A stretch of DNA of 64,000 nt from Scolanthus callimorphus (lineage: Eukaryota > Cnidaria > Anthozoa > Actiniaria > Edwardsiidae), in contig CM066923.1 of NCBI GenBank assembly GCA_033964015.1, positions 6,251,978 through 6,315,977 on the forward strand, in the 5' to 3' direction. Position 1 is the stretch's first letter. The number at the start of each line of letters is the position of its first letter. Below are positions 10,620 to 41,863 of the stretch, piece after piece. The translations under genes and the position numbers were made by a program. The notes beneath the pieces were generated by a model, which saw only the letters and a list, made by a program, of their open reading frames with translations, had not been told where the DNA came from and made no database searches.

Positions 10620-12450
10620 ATCCAAAAATATTGAAGGATGCACGAATTTGTAATTGTAACAATTCCAACGTCTTTGAAAGTTCGAACGATCTAGGATTTG
10701 CCTTTATTTTTTTTATTTTTTTTTCTATAACCCTTTTGTCTTTATTTCTCTGTTTTCTGCGCCCCAGAGTTTTTTTTTTTTTTTACTTGAATGATTCTAT
10801 GCTTTGGAGAAGTGGCATATCAGGAGATATACTTGGTCGAGTGTTGGGAACAAACTACGAAAGATTACGCGAGTTCAGAGTTCAAGTGCCTACACGAGAT
10901 ATTCCTGTGAAATTTTCAACGTAATTTTCGTGAAACTTTATGATACGCTGTGATGATTTTGCTCGGTACTTTTTACAAAGAGTATATTGGAACTTTTGAA
11001 CAGAAGTGCCTGGGTGTGGGGTTTGTATTTCATTTCAATTCAACGGCACGATAATAACGCAATACAATCGGTGACCAGTGCTTTTGAAAGGAATTTGTTT
11101 ACCGATAGAGATGTTTGGTCGACAGGTATCTGTTTTCGAAAACCCCAGTAATCATTTATCCGAAAAAAAAGTATTTAAAATTTTTGTATGACACTCCAGC
11201 TTCCGCGTTGTTTTGTTTCGATTACGTCAGCGTTTTGGGGCACTTCCGACTTGTGGCGTACTACGCGCCGACAGATGCGGGAAAGAGTGAAGTGCCCAGA
11301 GTTACTGGACGGCAAGAACTACATAAATTCTGCCGTGTATTTTGTATCTCGACAACATGGTGACAAGTCCTCCCCTGCCTGGCGCGCGAGGTATTAAGTA
11401 GAAACGCTTCCGAGCGTCATTTCTTTTTATGCGCGTGCGAGGTGATTTTCCCTCTGCTCCCATAAAAATAGATCTTGTTTGTAGGGTATTCCGTGGCCGA
11501 AGGCTTTTATCTTATATTCCCGTGATTAAGGCCCTTGCATTGCTGGAATAACATGCTAAACTCGAGGGAAGGAAACAGGAAATGTATCACTTATCCCAGA
11601 CGCATCTCACGCGGTTTACGTTAGATGTCCTTTGCCGGTACGAAATCGGCTTTGAAAATTGTTTCTGCGATGTATGGTCCGATAAAATCTTTACAAGGTC
11701 AGCGAGCAACAGATGTAATCGGCAAAGCGCATGCGAATAGCATCTACCTCATGTCCCGAATCGTGCGCTGATCTCTGTTTTTGCCACAAGATCATGCACT
11801 TTCTATTGTGACACTTTCGACGTACTTTTCTCGGTGTCGCCTGTAGATGTTTTTCCCTTGAATTCGAAGTATCTGTCGTGCACAGTCTCCAGTAGTCGAA
11901 CCGTGTAAAGAGTTCCACAGAAGTTTTGGATCCCGCCCGCGCCCGGATCCCAGATCCTCCTTAAATTTAGCTGGATCCCGAATCCCCTTACATAGGGCAG
12001 GATAGGGACAGTAGACTACTGGACTGGAACCTTTCTAATTAACCAAAATTTAGTGACTGCTTATCAAGTCCAGTCGAAAAGGAGCGTAATTGTTCTGCGT
12101 TTGATACGCCCAGGCAACGCCACGTGGGTGGGCACGGGTGATATTCAATTTGAAAACACAAGTATTTTGTTTCCAGTCATTTCACAGCCTAAGATTTTCC
12201 CCATAAAAGTACTTAGGCTGCCGCACCAAATTATGAACCATAGAGCAGGCCCGTAGAGGGGGGTTCGAAGGGACAGACAAAGGTTTTTGGTCACAAAACA
12301 GGTAGGAAACACGACAAAATGCTATAAATTTGGTTTACGCAGGTTTTCTTCTGAAAAACTAAGGATAACGAACCCCGCTCCAAGAATGCGAGCTACGGAC
12401 CTGTAGAGCAATAGAGGTAGCCAATACAGGTATCCAGTGTGTGTGCGTGT
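10620..12450. other. Spacer, no supported gene
   Basis: Contains T-rich runs (10706-10790) and several short frames, none with splice context or recognisable sequence. Confidence 0.4.
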
Positions 12451-12499
12451 AGCTACAGCTCACCATATCGTTTGGTTCCAGGGCGCGCGCTAGGACGAC

Positions 12500-13240
12500 G
12501 ATGACTTATAGGGGCTAGGGGCACCCTACCTAGTAGGGTTAAAGAAACCGCCGGTTCACATGGACTATTTTCGTTTGATAGGGGCACGCTACCTGATAGG
12601 GTCAAAAGATAGTGCCAGTTCACATGCGAGTTGTTGTCCCTAGTAGGGAGGGCTAACTCTAATTCCCTTAGGTCCTTTAAAAGATCCTCGACTTTTTCCG
12701 ATGCCCAGGAGAATTCTATGCCTTCTTTACACTGAATTTTGAGGGTGGCGCTTTTCATTTGCTTGTTTTCCTCGAGGAGGTCACAACAGAATCTTCTATT
12801 CTGTCGATTGTTAGCGGCGATTCTGGAATCAATTGAATCAAGGCCTCTGAGAACTCGCCAGGACTCTCCGGTGGACTAGAGTCCTCAGATTCAGGATTTA
12901 TCACCTTTTCCAGTTGATGTTTACGGAAATATTCCCCGGATTTATAGCATAAAGCGGCCATGTTGTATTTTCCGCTCACAATGTAACCCGAGAACCCTCA
13001 AACTTAGCCCTCCTAGCTAGGGTTATCCCTACTTGGTGCGTTCACATGGGCTTATGTAAACAAAAGTTGACCCCACTAGCTAGGGTTTCCCTACCCGATA
13101 GGTAGAGGGAAACCCTACCCCTAGGGGCACCCTATCTCGCATGTGAACCAAACCGTGTAATACAAAGGAGAAGGGAAACCCTACTAGGTAGGGAAACCCT
13201 ACTAGGTAGGGGCACCCTCTCTCATGTGAACACCCCCTAA
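12500..13240. mobile_element. Array of ggggcaccctac / gttcacatg repeats, MITE-like
   Basis: Both flanks of a small coding-like segment carry the same units: taggggcaccctacctagta, ctagggtttccctac and gttcacatg or its complement catgtgaac (about 12510-12655 and 13005-13235). The right edge ends in catgtgaacaccccc, resembling a terminal repeat. No matching left terminus is evident, so the outer limits are uncertain. Confidence 0.5.
12660..12961 (-). pseudogene. Possible frame-broken gene fragment, unknown product
   Basis: On the - strand an ATG (12961-12959) sits in a good start context (aacATGGCC). It opens a 67-codon acidic frame (MAALCYKSGEYFRKHQLEKV at the start) ending in TGA at 12755-12757. 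Another frame continues immediately with MKSATLKIQCKEGIEFSWAS and then EKVEDLLKDLRELE before running into the repeat array. The second piece loosely recalls the start of MYB/SANT-like DNA-binding domains (aromatic W plus LL..LxxLE), which is inference only. The change of frame suggests a frameshift, an unseen intron or a degraded gene. The segment is enclosed by repeats, so it may be cargo of a mobile element. Confidence 0.3.
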
Positions 13241-13814
13241 CAGACCTATCCCGAAAATAGAGCATGCGGACCACTTTAGCAAGCAAGCTTTTATCGCATT
13301 CTGAGATAACGCCAAACACGCATAACAACGTTGGCGGGCTGTAGTTATCTGCGGTCAAAATCATAGGAAGTTACGTTTAGTGCACTCATACGATACTTCT
13401 AACCAGGGCGGGGCCTGTACACATGATCTTTTATCGGTCAAAACGTGCGCGCGCAAACTAGACGGGAAATGAGGCTGACAGTTCACAACAAACACGCCTA
13501 AAGTAAGCCTCCTTATTGAATTCATGGAAATTTAGATGCAGTTTGTTGTGTGGGTGGTGTTGCTTTTCGCTGGATAAGTTTGTTTTGTATCTCGGTACGG
13601 AACTATTTGTATTTTCCAAATTACATTGTTCTAGCCCCCCTGGTGGTTCGGAAGACTTCATCAAGAAATTTTATTGTCAAATGACATATGAGACTTAACG
13701 CTTCAGTGATCTACGGGTTCTTGTGTGATGCTTGGGAAGCAGACTTGAGAATAACAAACGTGATTATGAAATGGTGAAAAATTTGCTTGAGATTGTAGCG
13801 AGAACTCCGCAGCG

Positions 13815-14156
13815 ATGATAACGATTACACAGCAACCACTAATGAAACCCGTAGCGGACTCTCCACATCGAAAACTCGTCGTTAAGCAGATACGACCGTC
13901 TCCGCCGGCAAAGCCACCGAGGAACGCTGTTAATGTGCGCCACACTCCGCAGCAAAAAGTTGTCCAAGTCAGCGTCCCAAGGATTAATCTCCAAGCTGCT
14001 CAGGCAGCGACAACCACATCGCATCTGGGACGTAAATATCAAGTTAAAATGCCCATAATACAAGTGAACATCAACAAGGCTGGACTCCAGGTACAAAACA
14101 ATAATTATACATATCACATTCATAATATACTATTCAATAATGCACTTCCACAATAA
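13815..14156 (+). CDS. Possible small Gln/Pro/Val-rich protein, hypothetical
   Basis: A 113-codon ATG-to-stop frame. The composition is unlike random AT-rich sequence: a basic, proline-rich middle (KQIRPSPPAKPPRNAV), then QQKVVQVSVPRINLQAAQAA and an Asn/Gln-rich end. The bases just upstream hold another short open frame in a different phase (ending IVARTPQR), so the segment may be an exon with uncertain boundaries. No family is recognised. Neither splice sites nor a promoter support it directly. Confidence 0.3.
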   Translation: MITITQQPLMKPVADSPHRKLVVKQIRPSPPAKPPRNAVNVRHTPQQKVVQVSVPRINLQAAQAATTTSHLGRKYQVKMPIIQVNINKAGLQVQNNNYTYHIHNILFNNALPQ

Positions 14157-14159
14157 TAA

Positions 14160-15190
14160 CAAAATATCGCTGACATAAAGTTTGGTTACATACAGTCTTT
14201 ATAAGTAAGCTCAGTAAAGGTTTGCGCGCAAAGTGATTTTGCTTTGTCATGCGAAGGTTTTAATTGTTTCTAGGTTTATTTTTATCACAGTCTAAGTTCT
14301 AATTTTACGCCAGCTTCAGATCTTTTATGCTGACTTAGTAGAATCGTATTGAGCAACATCAGTCTGGAGCAACATAAAGAGGTTTATAGTTTTTATTTTT
14401 GCGGTAAATATTCAGTTGTGGTTTTATGGCCGAGGTCTAGGGTTAAAAGGATCTTTTACGCGTATTTTTAATTGTTTACTGCGAGGGGTTTCTTAACTCC
14501 TTATTTCTGTTAACTGTGAATGAAAATTAAGGAGCTGATTATCTAGATGGGGGTCTGTTTTTGTTTCGATTTGTGAGTGACAAATATTCAGAGAAAATGA
14601 TTGAGTTCTATGAAGCAGTTCACATCGTAAAAAAACTTGTATCTCAGCAAGTCTGGGTTGCTAAACTAGCGAGACCTAGGCGATGACATACTAGGAATGA
14701 ATTAATACATCCACATTAAATTTTACCCCAGCCATGATATATTTTAATCCCTTGCATACGTTTTGTATATCTGCCTAAAGCCTCCTTTGAATTTAAAAGC
14801 TATTTTTATCACATAAAATTGATCTTAACGAGAAACGAAGCGCTCTTGTTTTTAATCGTGACACTTCTTCGACAGACAAAGAAAATGGCCTCTGAACTCT
14901 TGAAACAGGAAAAATTCAAAGAGAAGGAACGCTCTATCAAACGTGTTAATTGTCCTTTTCTTATTTTAATATAATTTTGAGATTAAATCTATTTTTGTCT
15001 AAGAGATAACTTATTAATTTAATTGATAGCTATTATAGAGTGACACATTATATATTCATCTTGATAGAACTGCCGAAATCAAAAGCAATTTTCTCTTATC
15101 CTTTTTGCGGAGAGCAGTTCTTATTTTCTACAACATTTGGAGCTTTACAGCACAGACAGCAATGACTTCTCTTTGCACAAAGTTACTAGT
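14160..15190. other. Spacer, no feature seen
   Basis: AT-rich DNA without a recognisable exon, inverted repeat or tandem array. Confidence 0.4.
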
Positions 15191-15191
15191 A

Positions 15192-15423
15192 AGCCCTGGT
15201 TAAACTAGGACACATATAGCGCGCAACATTGTGACCCCGACACATGTTTCCTTGTTGCGTGCGACACATTTTGTAGCCGGAACACAAAAATGTTTCTTCG
15301 CCAAACAACAAACATTTTATGTTGTCCGAGACACACGCGTGCGATGTTTCCTAGTTTAGCCACTCGGGGGGGAACATGTAGGACACAAATGCTGCACGCT
15401 GCGTGTGTCCTAGTAGCTTTAAA
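15192..15423. mobile_element. MITE-like family D, copy 1
   Basis: Begins agccctggttaaactaggac, followed by acatatagcgcgcaacattg. Internal blocks gcgatgtttcctagtttagc and cactcgggggggaacatg recur in the same order at 34088-34347. The right end gtgtgtcctagtagcttta is an imperfect complement of the left. Non-coding. Confidence 0.65.
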
Positions 15424-16659
15424 GGCAAGCTCTCCTCCCGCCGCGCATTTTTGGGTTTTGGATTTTCTTTTTTCAGTGTCGCCGGTCCGCCATCTAAACC
15501 AATCAGGTCCTTTGCCTTGTTCCGCCTATTGCAGTTGCCTGGCTTCCTGTCGCGACGAAAACAAAGTCAACTGTGCTTTAGGAAGGGGAAGAACCTGATT
15601 GGCGTAGATTGTTCTTTCTGTACAGAAGAAACAAAATATCAAACCACGTTTTGAAAATTCAACGGTTGCAAGAATATTCATTGGCCCTCATTGATATTGA
15701 CGCGGGAGAATTTTAAATCATAATCATGGTCTGCACGTATTTCCTGTTTCCTGCTAAAGCCTGGTTTCCAAATTTTGCAGCTGTCGTTGACAAACTTGTT
15801 CTGCAACAGCTATCGTGAACAAAGTTGTTCTGCGACAGTTGCAACACATGGAAACCGGGATAAACTCGAGTTGCACCAGAGCACGGGTGATCTGCAACAC
15901 GAGTTGCAGTTCTTCTTCCCTGCTAGCAGACGGGCCACTTCTTGAAGTGGCCTCTGCACACAAATGTCACAACCTCTCGTCCAGGATCGTGGACGTACTT
16001 TGACTGGTTTGGCTGGAATGGCGTCAGTGTTTTTGCTTCGAAAACAGCCCGCGCGCTTTCACGGAGTTATTTCTTGTTCAATGACCAACACACAACATTT
16101 TGCTCAAATTTCTATCGAAAATAAAACGATCTCCAGCGGATTCTCAAAGGCAAACTTTAGAATGAGTATCAGAGCTGCGTTTAAGAGCCTTTGAATTGAG
16201 TAAACGAGCCATTAAAGTCCACAAAAAGTGATTTTGTGTAAGTTGTAGAGCAGATAACTATTGCCTATTTTCTTGTGCTCGACCACAAACTAGATCGACC
16301 AGTTTCTCCAAGCTCACGCCATTTCCTTACACATGCGCGACAGAAAAATTACATTTGTGTGCAGATGCTACTTTTGCGTAGTTGAAAAACACAAGAAAGC
16401 ATTTAAAGTAAAAGAAAATGCAAGGAGATAAAAAGTAGCCTCTGCTCGCAGGGTACAGTTCATGCAGTAGTCGCGAGAGTCGTAGCGTGTTGTAGAATTC
16501 GCGAACGCTGCCGGTTTCCATATGTTGCAGACACCCAACTGCAACGCGTCTGACGAGAAAGAGAAAAAGATCTAAATGGAAATTACTGATGCTCGGTGTC
16601 CGATATTTTTATAGAACAAAAGCTAAACAAACGGGAACAAAGTACATTGTAAAGAGTCA
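15424..16659. other. Spacer with degenerate repeats, no supported gene
   Basis: Blocks such as tgcaacacatggaaaccggg (15841), ctgcacacaaatgtcac (15954) and complementary versions near 16350 and 16510 suggest an old dispersed repeat. Open frames here overlap these blocks and are not credible genes. Confidence 0.35.
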
Positions 16660-16703
16660 GGATCCCATCAACAGGAGCCTCCATCACCTATTGATGGGCA
16701 TCC
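16660..16703. repeat. Short palindrome around cccatcaacagg
   Basis: ggatcccatcaacagg pairs with cctattgatgggcatcc. The motif catcaacaggagcctccat also occurs at 2571-2590, so it belongs to a dispersed repeat. Confidence 0.5.
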
Positions 16704-16709
16704 GAAGAT

Positions 16710-19154
16710 GAATCTATTTTTGGATTATAGATTTTGAATCCCGCGAGAAATGTGTTCTCCTCTCTCCAAAGAAAGATGGCTGAACCTGCACATGCATACA
16801 GACATACCATTTTATTTCGACACAGTAACATGGTCCTCCCCTCGGCTGAACCCCGGGGGCGAGAAGGAGAGAGGCCCTGGCGACGCATGAGGATGCCTAG
16901 GAATAGCCTTTCCTCTGCAAGGAAAGAAAGAAACGTCAGAGAATAGTGCGAATGGCAAAAAGGCACACGCACCACCTTTGTTCATGTTTGTTGGAGAGAT
17001 GGCCGGAACTGTTGGTGCGCGCGCTTTTCAACTCTTCGCGCGCACTGTTCGCTGATATTTTTCTCCCCCTTTACGATGTTGGCGATATAATACATTATCG
17101 ACTACCTTATATCGACGATTCATTTCCCTTCTTTATTTGGCATTTTCTCTTATAACCCGATCGTCCACACCCGACGCTCGCAGCTAGCTATATCACGGTT
17201 ATGAAAAGGAATAAAGGAACACATATAATTCAAAGTACATGTAAGGGACCTAATACGTGTACGTGAGCGACAAAATGATAACTGGGACGTTATCTGGAGT
17301 TACTGAGATATACCGATAAGCAAAGGGAGATTGAACGAATAACAGACCGAGAAAGCGAAGAAGTCATGGAAGTCCGAGGGTGTCCTAAGAAAGAAAATGG
17401 CAAATCAACATATGGCGACGCGGACGGAGGTGAACGAGCTGAAGTGTGTACTGTACTGATGGTCCAGGTTTTTGGATCGGATGTTCAGTGATGAAGAGAT
17501 TTCAGTTCATTTTCAGGGGCGGAATTAATTAAGGCTGTTATGTGTGTGTCGGGGTATCTAGGGGTTCTAGACCTACCTTGTACCTTGGGCAGTCTTTCAT
17601 TCGCAAAGCGAGACGAGGCCCCAGACGAGTAGAGGCCCCTAAACGGAAAGAAGGTTTCGTCGGGGCACGTTCCCCGCCCTCTCCCCTCCCCTCTTTTTCA
17701 TTTCTGCACCGCGTCCCTGATTTCAAGGTGTTTGACAGGTCGGAGTGATAAACATCTATACATAGTTCCACTGAACATGTCTACAACAACATAGTAACTG
17801 TTCTTGGGATCCCTTTGTATTATACATATCTTTCAGCTTGTCGAAAACAATTGCGTGAGAAGTTAGACTGCGGTTCCGAGATGCGAGAACGCTTGTTGAT
17901 GGGAGAGCAATAATTGCGTGATGACTTGGACTGCGGTTCAGTATGAGAAGAGATCCCGAAAGAGCACAGGCAGTTAACTGAAGTCCCTCCTTGAAAATTG
18001 GTGTTAGGAAAACAAACATGCGTGACCAGAGCCTGTCTATTGTGCTAAAACTACATATTTGTTAACCACCCATCTGGGTTCTATTTTTCTCAAATATTTC
18101 CTAGCATGAATTGCCATGTGTTACAGATCATTTTTATTTGTCATACTTGATTAAGATTTTACTGATTATTGCATTTTAATTAGATAATTTGATTTTATGA
18201 ATTTCGGACCGTAGAAGCGCGGTTTACTCTGTAAAAGCAGTCACGCAAGATTTAGCGAAAAAATAATAATCTCGCCGCTGCATTCACGCGCTGAAATAAA
18301 AAAAAAGACAAAACGAAAGTACCCATCTATTTCAAGTGCAGTTTATGTCTTTCGTTAACAGTTTCGCTTAAAACACTAAATACATCTATCTGAATGCTAA
18401 GAGAGGGCAGATGTGATAATTTTAAAGATACAAATTTGTTATCAGGAAAATAAGCTTACATTGCTACAAACCGATGACTACTACTTAAAACGTGCCCAGA
18501 GATATATACAAACCTATTCTTTTCCGTGTCAGTGTGTTTTAAAAAGATATGACGTAGGTTGATCTATATCGATTCCGAATGACGTTTCGGCTTGGGTATC
18601 GAGCCTAATTCACCACTTAGAAAGTCAAAGGGTACAACTCACAGATTATTTAAATGGCCTTGCTTAATACTATTTCATCCATTTTGATTTCACCGGAAAC
18701 GTTTACGGGCAAAACTCGAAAATAAAGGCAAGCGTTAAAGAAATTGCTCTAATTGTTCGCGTTTTGCATATCAGAGATTTCCTATTATGTAGAGCTTATT
18801 TACAATTCTCTCATTGAAAAGAGGAAATCAAAATATTTTCGGTTGAAATTTGACATTTTTGGGGGCCGCGCTGTTGCTTATTTGCGTCAATTATTGCTGT
18901 TTCCGTCCCAGACCTCCCCGGCATGAGTATTGGCTGCCTAGAGGGCCCTCATTAGTATTGCGTCGGCGGCAATAGCGCGAGGCCTCGAGTGGAGGCAGAT
19001 TCTCGCCTGATCGCTAGTGAAGACAGTTTGCCAAGCAAACTATGAACTCTTGATGTGGTCTAACACTGCTGGAATTCGGCCTTATTCTCCTATAATTCAA
19101 CACCCAGCTTCCCGTATCCAGGAGAAAGGCTTCTAACACTTGTAAAGCTTCAAA
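16710..19154. other. Intergenic region and presumed PAK 5' flank
   Basis: No supported exon. A direct repeat (caattgcgtga..gactgcggttc) occurs twice at about 17847-17880 and 17910-17941. The last 250 bp before the PAK start are more GC-rich (gcgtcggcggcaatagcgcg near 18960), as expected for a TATA-less promoter. No TATA box was identified. Confidence 0.4.
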
Positions 19155-38210
<19,056 letters not shown>

Positions 38211-38838
38211 TTCATAATAATGAGTCTACTAATTATGATAAATACACGCCTTACCCTTCAGTGGGAATATTGATATAGGAAAGCGACTATGCCGCTTTTA
38301 TTTTAATTATGTTGGAGTTTTTTTTTAAATATTCATCGAAAAGAATTTAGTTCACAAACCCTAGTAAAGATATTAATTCCAATGTTAGTTTTTTCGGGAT
38401 TGTTTTACAGTTTATTTTATGAGGCACTATTTTTTGAGACACCAAACAAATGTTAAGAGAATTAAAAGATAAATGACGACCCTTTTTAATGAAAACTTCT
38501 ATGTACAGAATCGCCGCGCCCGATTCCGTAGAGAGTTGAACGAAGGGACATGTAAATTTTTATTGAAATTGCATTTTTATATCGGTGGCGTACTCTTGGA
38601 TTGGTATGGAGTTCCCCCTCGATGATTGCGAGAATGTGTAGATATGTTTAGCATACTAATCAAGGACCATAATGTCCATATGTATAGAACGTCAAAAAGA
38701 ATGCGAACTGACATGACAAAGAAAGGGTTATCTTCTTCGCTAGGCAATTATTCAAGACATAAATTCATTTTAAGAGCATATGCCAGAAAGTCTCAAAGTT
38801 TTTCCACTGTCCTACCAGTAAAAGCTGTTTTCTAGGAC
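38211..38838 (+). other. Presumed PAK 3' UTR and flank
   Basis: AT-rich sequence after the TAG. I could not identify a canonical AATAAA with confidence. Nothing else was recognised. Confidence 0.45.
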
Positions 38839-38841
38839 TTA

Positions 38842-38957
38842 GACCCCGTTCACACCAGACCGGTTCAATTCTGGTACGGTACCGCCTGTCTATACCGTAC
38901 CGTACAATTCTGGCACGTTTTGCTACAGTGTTGTACCGGTCTCGTGTGAACGGGGTC
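38842..38957. mobile_element. 116-bp MITE with TTA target duplication
   Basis: gaccccgttcacacc and its complement gtgtgaacggggtc form the ends. TTA flanks both sides (38839-38841 and 38958-38960). The interior has repeated ctggtacggtaccg / accgtaccgtac palindromic blocks. The ends share cgttcacac with the 408-728 family, so it may be a related Harbinger-type element. Confidence 0.85.
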
Positions 38958-38960
38958 TTA

Positions 38961-40004
38961 GGTGGAATAGCGGTAATCTTAATCCAGTTTAACAGAAAAT
39001 CGTGAGCAGCTGAACTGGTTCAAGACGTGTCCACAAACGCGAACCTTTCGTGAGCAACGAAAAGTGATCACTTTCCTTTTTTATTGATTGATTCACAAAC
39101 TATATTACAAACTCTATTGTGATAAAGACTAAAACAACAAACAAACAAACAAACAAACACAAAAAAATATGTAAAGTGGTCACTTTCGAGAGGTATCAAA
39201 ATAATGTCTTTTGCAGAAACATTTTCGATTAAAATGTGATCATGCTGATCTGACGGCCTTGGATTGAATAGGTAAAACTGGTTGGTCCTGTTTCATTGCG
39301 AAGGTTATGTTATATAGTTTCAGTGTAAAGACATTGTGTTCTTTGCAAGTCTCTGCGAAGCACTAAGAATGGAGTCTTATTCAGGGAGGTTGCTGTAATT
39401 TTCTTGAAATCGCTTTTCCGCCCCTTTTTTGGTGACTTCTTCGTCGCCCCTATAAGGATTTTGGTTGAAGTCCCTCGTTGCGAAGACGTTCAAAACTTGA
39501 GATAATAGCGCTGTTCACGCTGACGTCATCCATTCTTATAATGGCGATTGGTTCGCAGAACAAAGCGTTAGAATGGCAGTATTCAATAAACAGTGAAAAG
39601 CGCTTTACAATCTTACAAGGGATCGTCAAATCGTGAGAAACCTTGCGATTTCAAATGAAGTACAATGGTTGTATGGCAACTCAGGAAAATTTTGCTGGGA
39701 GAGAGGAAGGAAAAATCTTTAGACTCTTTGCAAAACCAGGAGAGTTGACCCATACATCAACAATTGCATACAATGGCAAGACTGGCTTACAAAATGGCAG
39801 CCAATTGACAACTTCCTTGGACTAAGAAATATGCATCTGCCTTGAATTTGTGCTCCTGCTTGTACAGGAAGTGCTGTTTTTGCTCTTGCGGATTAAGCTC
39901 CAATCTTACAGCGGTTTTCCTTTTCTGAGAACTCTGCATCAAACATCTAAACAACCTGCTATAGCTTTGGCAAAAAACCTCTGAGTGGTGTTTGTGCTTG
40001 GCAA
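38961..40004. other. Spacer with an AAAC run
   Basis: Intergenic. An (AAAC)n tract lies at 39131-39160. The block gagaggaaggaaaaatcttt followed by agactc..aaaaccaggagagttga (39700-39750) resembles 25925-25970, so a dispersed repeat is likely. No gene. Confidence 0.4.
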
Positions 40005-40155
40005 GTGCGTAGCCAGGAGTTTCTGAAGGGGGGGCCGGATAGTGAAAACATGGGACGAAAATGCGCAAATTTTCTCCAGCAAATACAGTAAATGTATGGG
40101 AAAATTTCCGAGAAAGGGGGGGGGGGGGTCCCTGGACCCCCCTGGCTACGCCCCT
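40005..40155. mobile_element. Short inverted-repeat element, gtgcgtagccagg ends
   Basis: gtgcgtagccaggag at the left pairs with cctggctacgcccc at the right. G-rich and C-rich inner runs (ggggggcc, ggggggggggggtccctgg) flank the core. Non-coding. Confidence 0.65.
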
Positions 40156-40659
40156 GGTTGTTTCAGAGTTCGCAGATTTATGAAAACCGCAGTAATCAGT
40201 ATTAGAAAAGTCAAATGCCAATTCTCTAGTTCTCTTTTTTTATTTATTGAGAACTCATCAAAGATACTAGGCTATTCCTGGACTAATGTGAAGCAATTTT
40301 CTAAGCCTAGATGATTTATGCTCTCTAATGAAACTTTAACTTGCGATGTCAAGCAAGCACCACAGTGCCCTCTTAGTCTGAACAATTGGCTTTGCAAAGT
40401 AAAATCTTAAAACTGAAATTTGCCTCCGTTCATGTCTAAACATTTTCAATTTGGTATGCCTAGGTAAAACTCTCCTGGGGTTACCTGTGGCGCTTGTTAA
40501 TGTAATCTATTGTATTGAAATACTCTAAAAAATAAAGCTAGTAAGTGACATTACTAGTGAGCAATTAAACCTGAGATTATCATACATCTTGTACTGTTGT
40601 TTCTCACATCTTTACTGATTATTGCTTCTAGTATCAAGCACACTTGGAAAAAAGGCTTT

Positions 40660-40870
40660 TTGGTGAATGCTCTGGATTTTCATATGCTAAAGTCCTGGAA
40701 TTTTAAGGAAGATCATGGCAAAATGTTTCAACTCAAATGTGGTTGAATCAGTTTTTGAGGGGATGGGGGCATTTCTACCCAATAAAATCTGGAAAAATTA
40801 CTAAATACTTCCTGGAAAATCTTGGATTTTTGTCATTCAGAAAGCATACAAAGCCTGATTAGTGGAATTC
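40660..40870. repeat. Dispersed 'cctggaaagtcctgg' repeat, copy 2
   Basis: ctaaagtcctggaattttaa, aaatgtttcaactcaaatgt, ggttgaatcag, ggggcatttctacccaataa and ttggatttttgtcattcaga match the block order of the copy at 37440-37900. Confidence 0.75.
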
Positions 40871-40880
40871 TAGGGTAAGT

Positions 40881-41082
40881 TTGGGCAATTTAGTATTGGT
40901 AAGTGGGGAACTAGTCAATTTTACAAAATTGTCTACTTAACTGCTGGACAAGTAAATACAGTTGGAGCCCAAAAAATTTGCCAACAAGGAACTGGTGAAT
41001 CTTGGGCAATTTAGTATTGGTAAGTGGGGCACTAGTCAATTTTACAAAATTGTCTACTTTACTGCTGGACAAGTAAATACAG
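40881..41082. repeat. Tandem duplication, 121-bp period
   Basis: The 81-bp block starting ttgggcaatttagtattggt and ending gtaaatacagtt occurs at 40881-40961 and again at 41002-41082 with very few substitutions. Confidence 0.9.
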
Positions 41083-41863
41083 TTCCAGATATGCAGCAAA
41101 TAAAAATCTCTGCAAACCCAGAGTAAGAACAAATAAGGCAAGCAATCAATTGTTTTTATGGCGTCTGATATCTGGAAAGATTTACCATCTCGGATTAAGG
41201 ATTCTAGCATCTTTGCTTTTCCAAAACTTGCTAAGCATCATCTACTGCTCGCACTTTTTTTTCCACTAAAATATAAACTCACTCCAAACCTATACTCTGT
41301 GTATAACTCAAACTGACAACAGCCTTATGAGTAAATAAAGTTGATTGATTGATTGATTGAAAGCGCGCCCACATTTCGGGAACCTACGCAACACGAAAAC
41401 AATACGTCCCTGCCATTTTAATAGAATGCCTACGTTACAAGAACATGAGTATCTTGGCAAGGGGCCCAGAAAAAGGGAAACAGCCGGCCAGGCCTGGCAG
41501 AAGATAATCACTATGTTTTTGCTAAAAAAAACTGACCCCTTTTTACAGTGTTTTTGCGTAAGCGTGAGTTGACGTTACAACATAGAAATTGATCATTCGG
41601 GCCATGCATGCTTCATGCACATGAACAATAATTTTGTCACCTGCGGCGCGAATGAAGAATAAACCTTACAGGCTTCATCGACCTTTTCTCCAAGGCATCT
41701 GATATGCTTTTTTCAAAATCAGGGCGCCCTTCGCGCGCAACAAAGAAAAATGAGACCCTCTCTTTTTGTAAAATGTCTTCTAGTTCAAATAGGGGGCAGG
41801 AGGGAATCATGCACAAAACCTTTCAACACTAGCTCGAGGGGGATCACGTTAATCATATTACTA
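41083..41863. other. Spacer with a TTGA run
   Basis: (TTGA)n at 41341-41360. No gene or element ends were supported. Confidence 0.4.

Noticed and set aside
15403..15654. 84-codon + strand frame
   Set aside because: Overlaps the end of MITE family D and has no recognisable sequence or splice partner.
39787..40221. 145-codon - strand frame
   Set aside because: Half of it is the reverse reading of the G-rich inverted-repeat element at 40005-40155, and the rest has no family resemblance.
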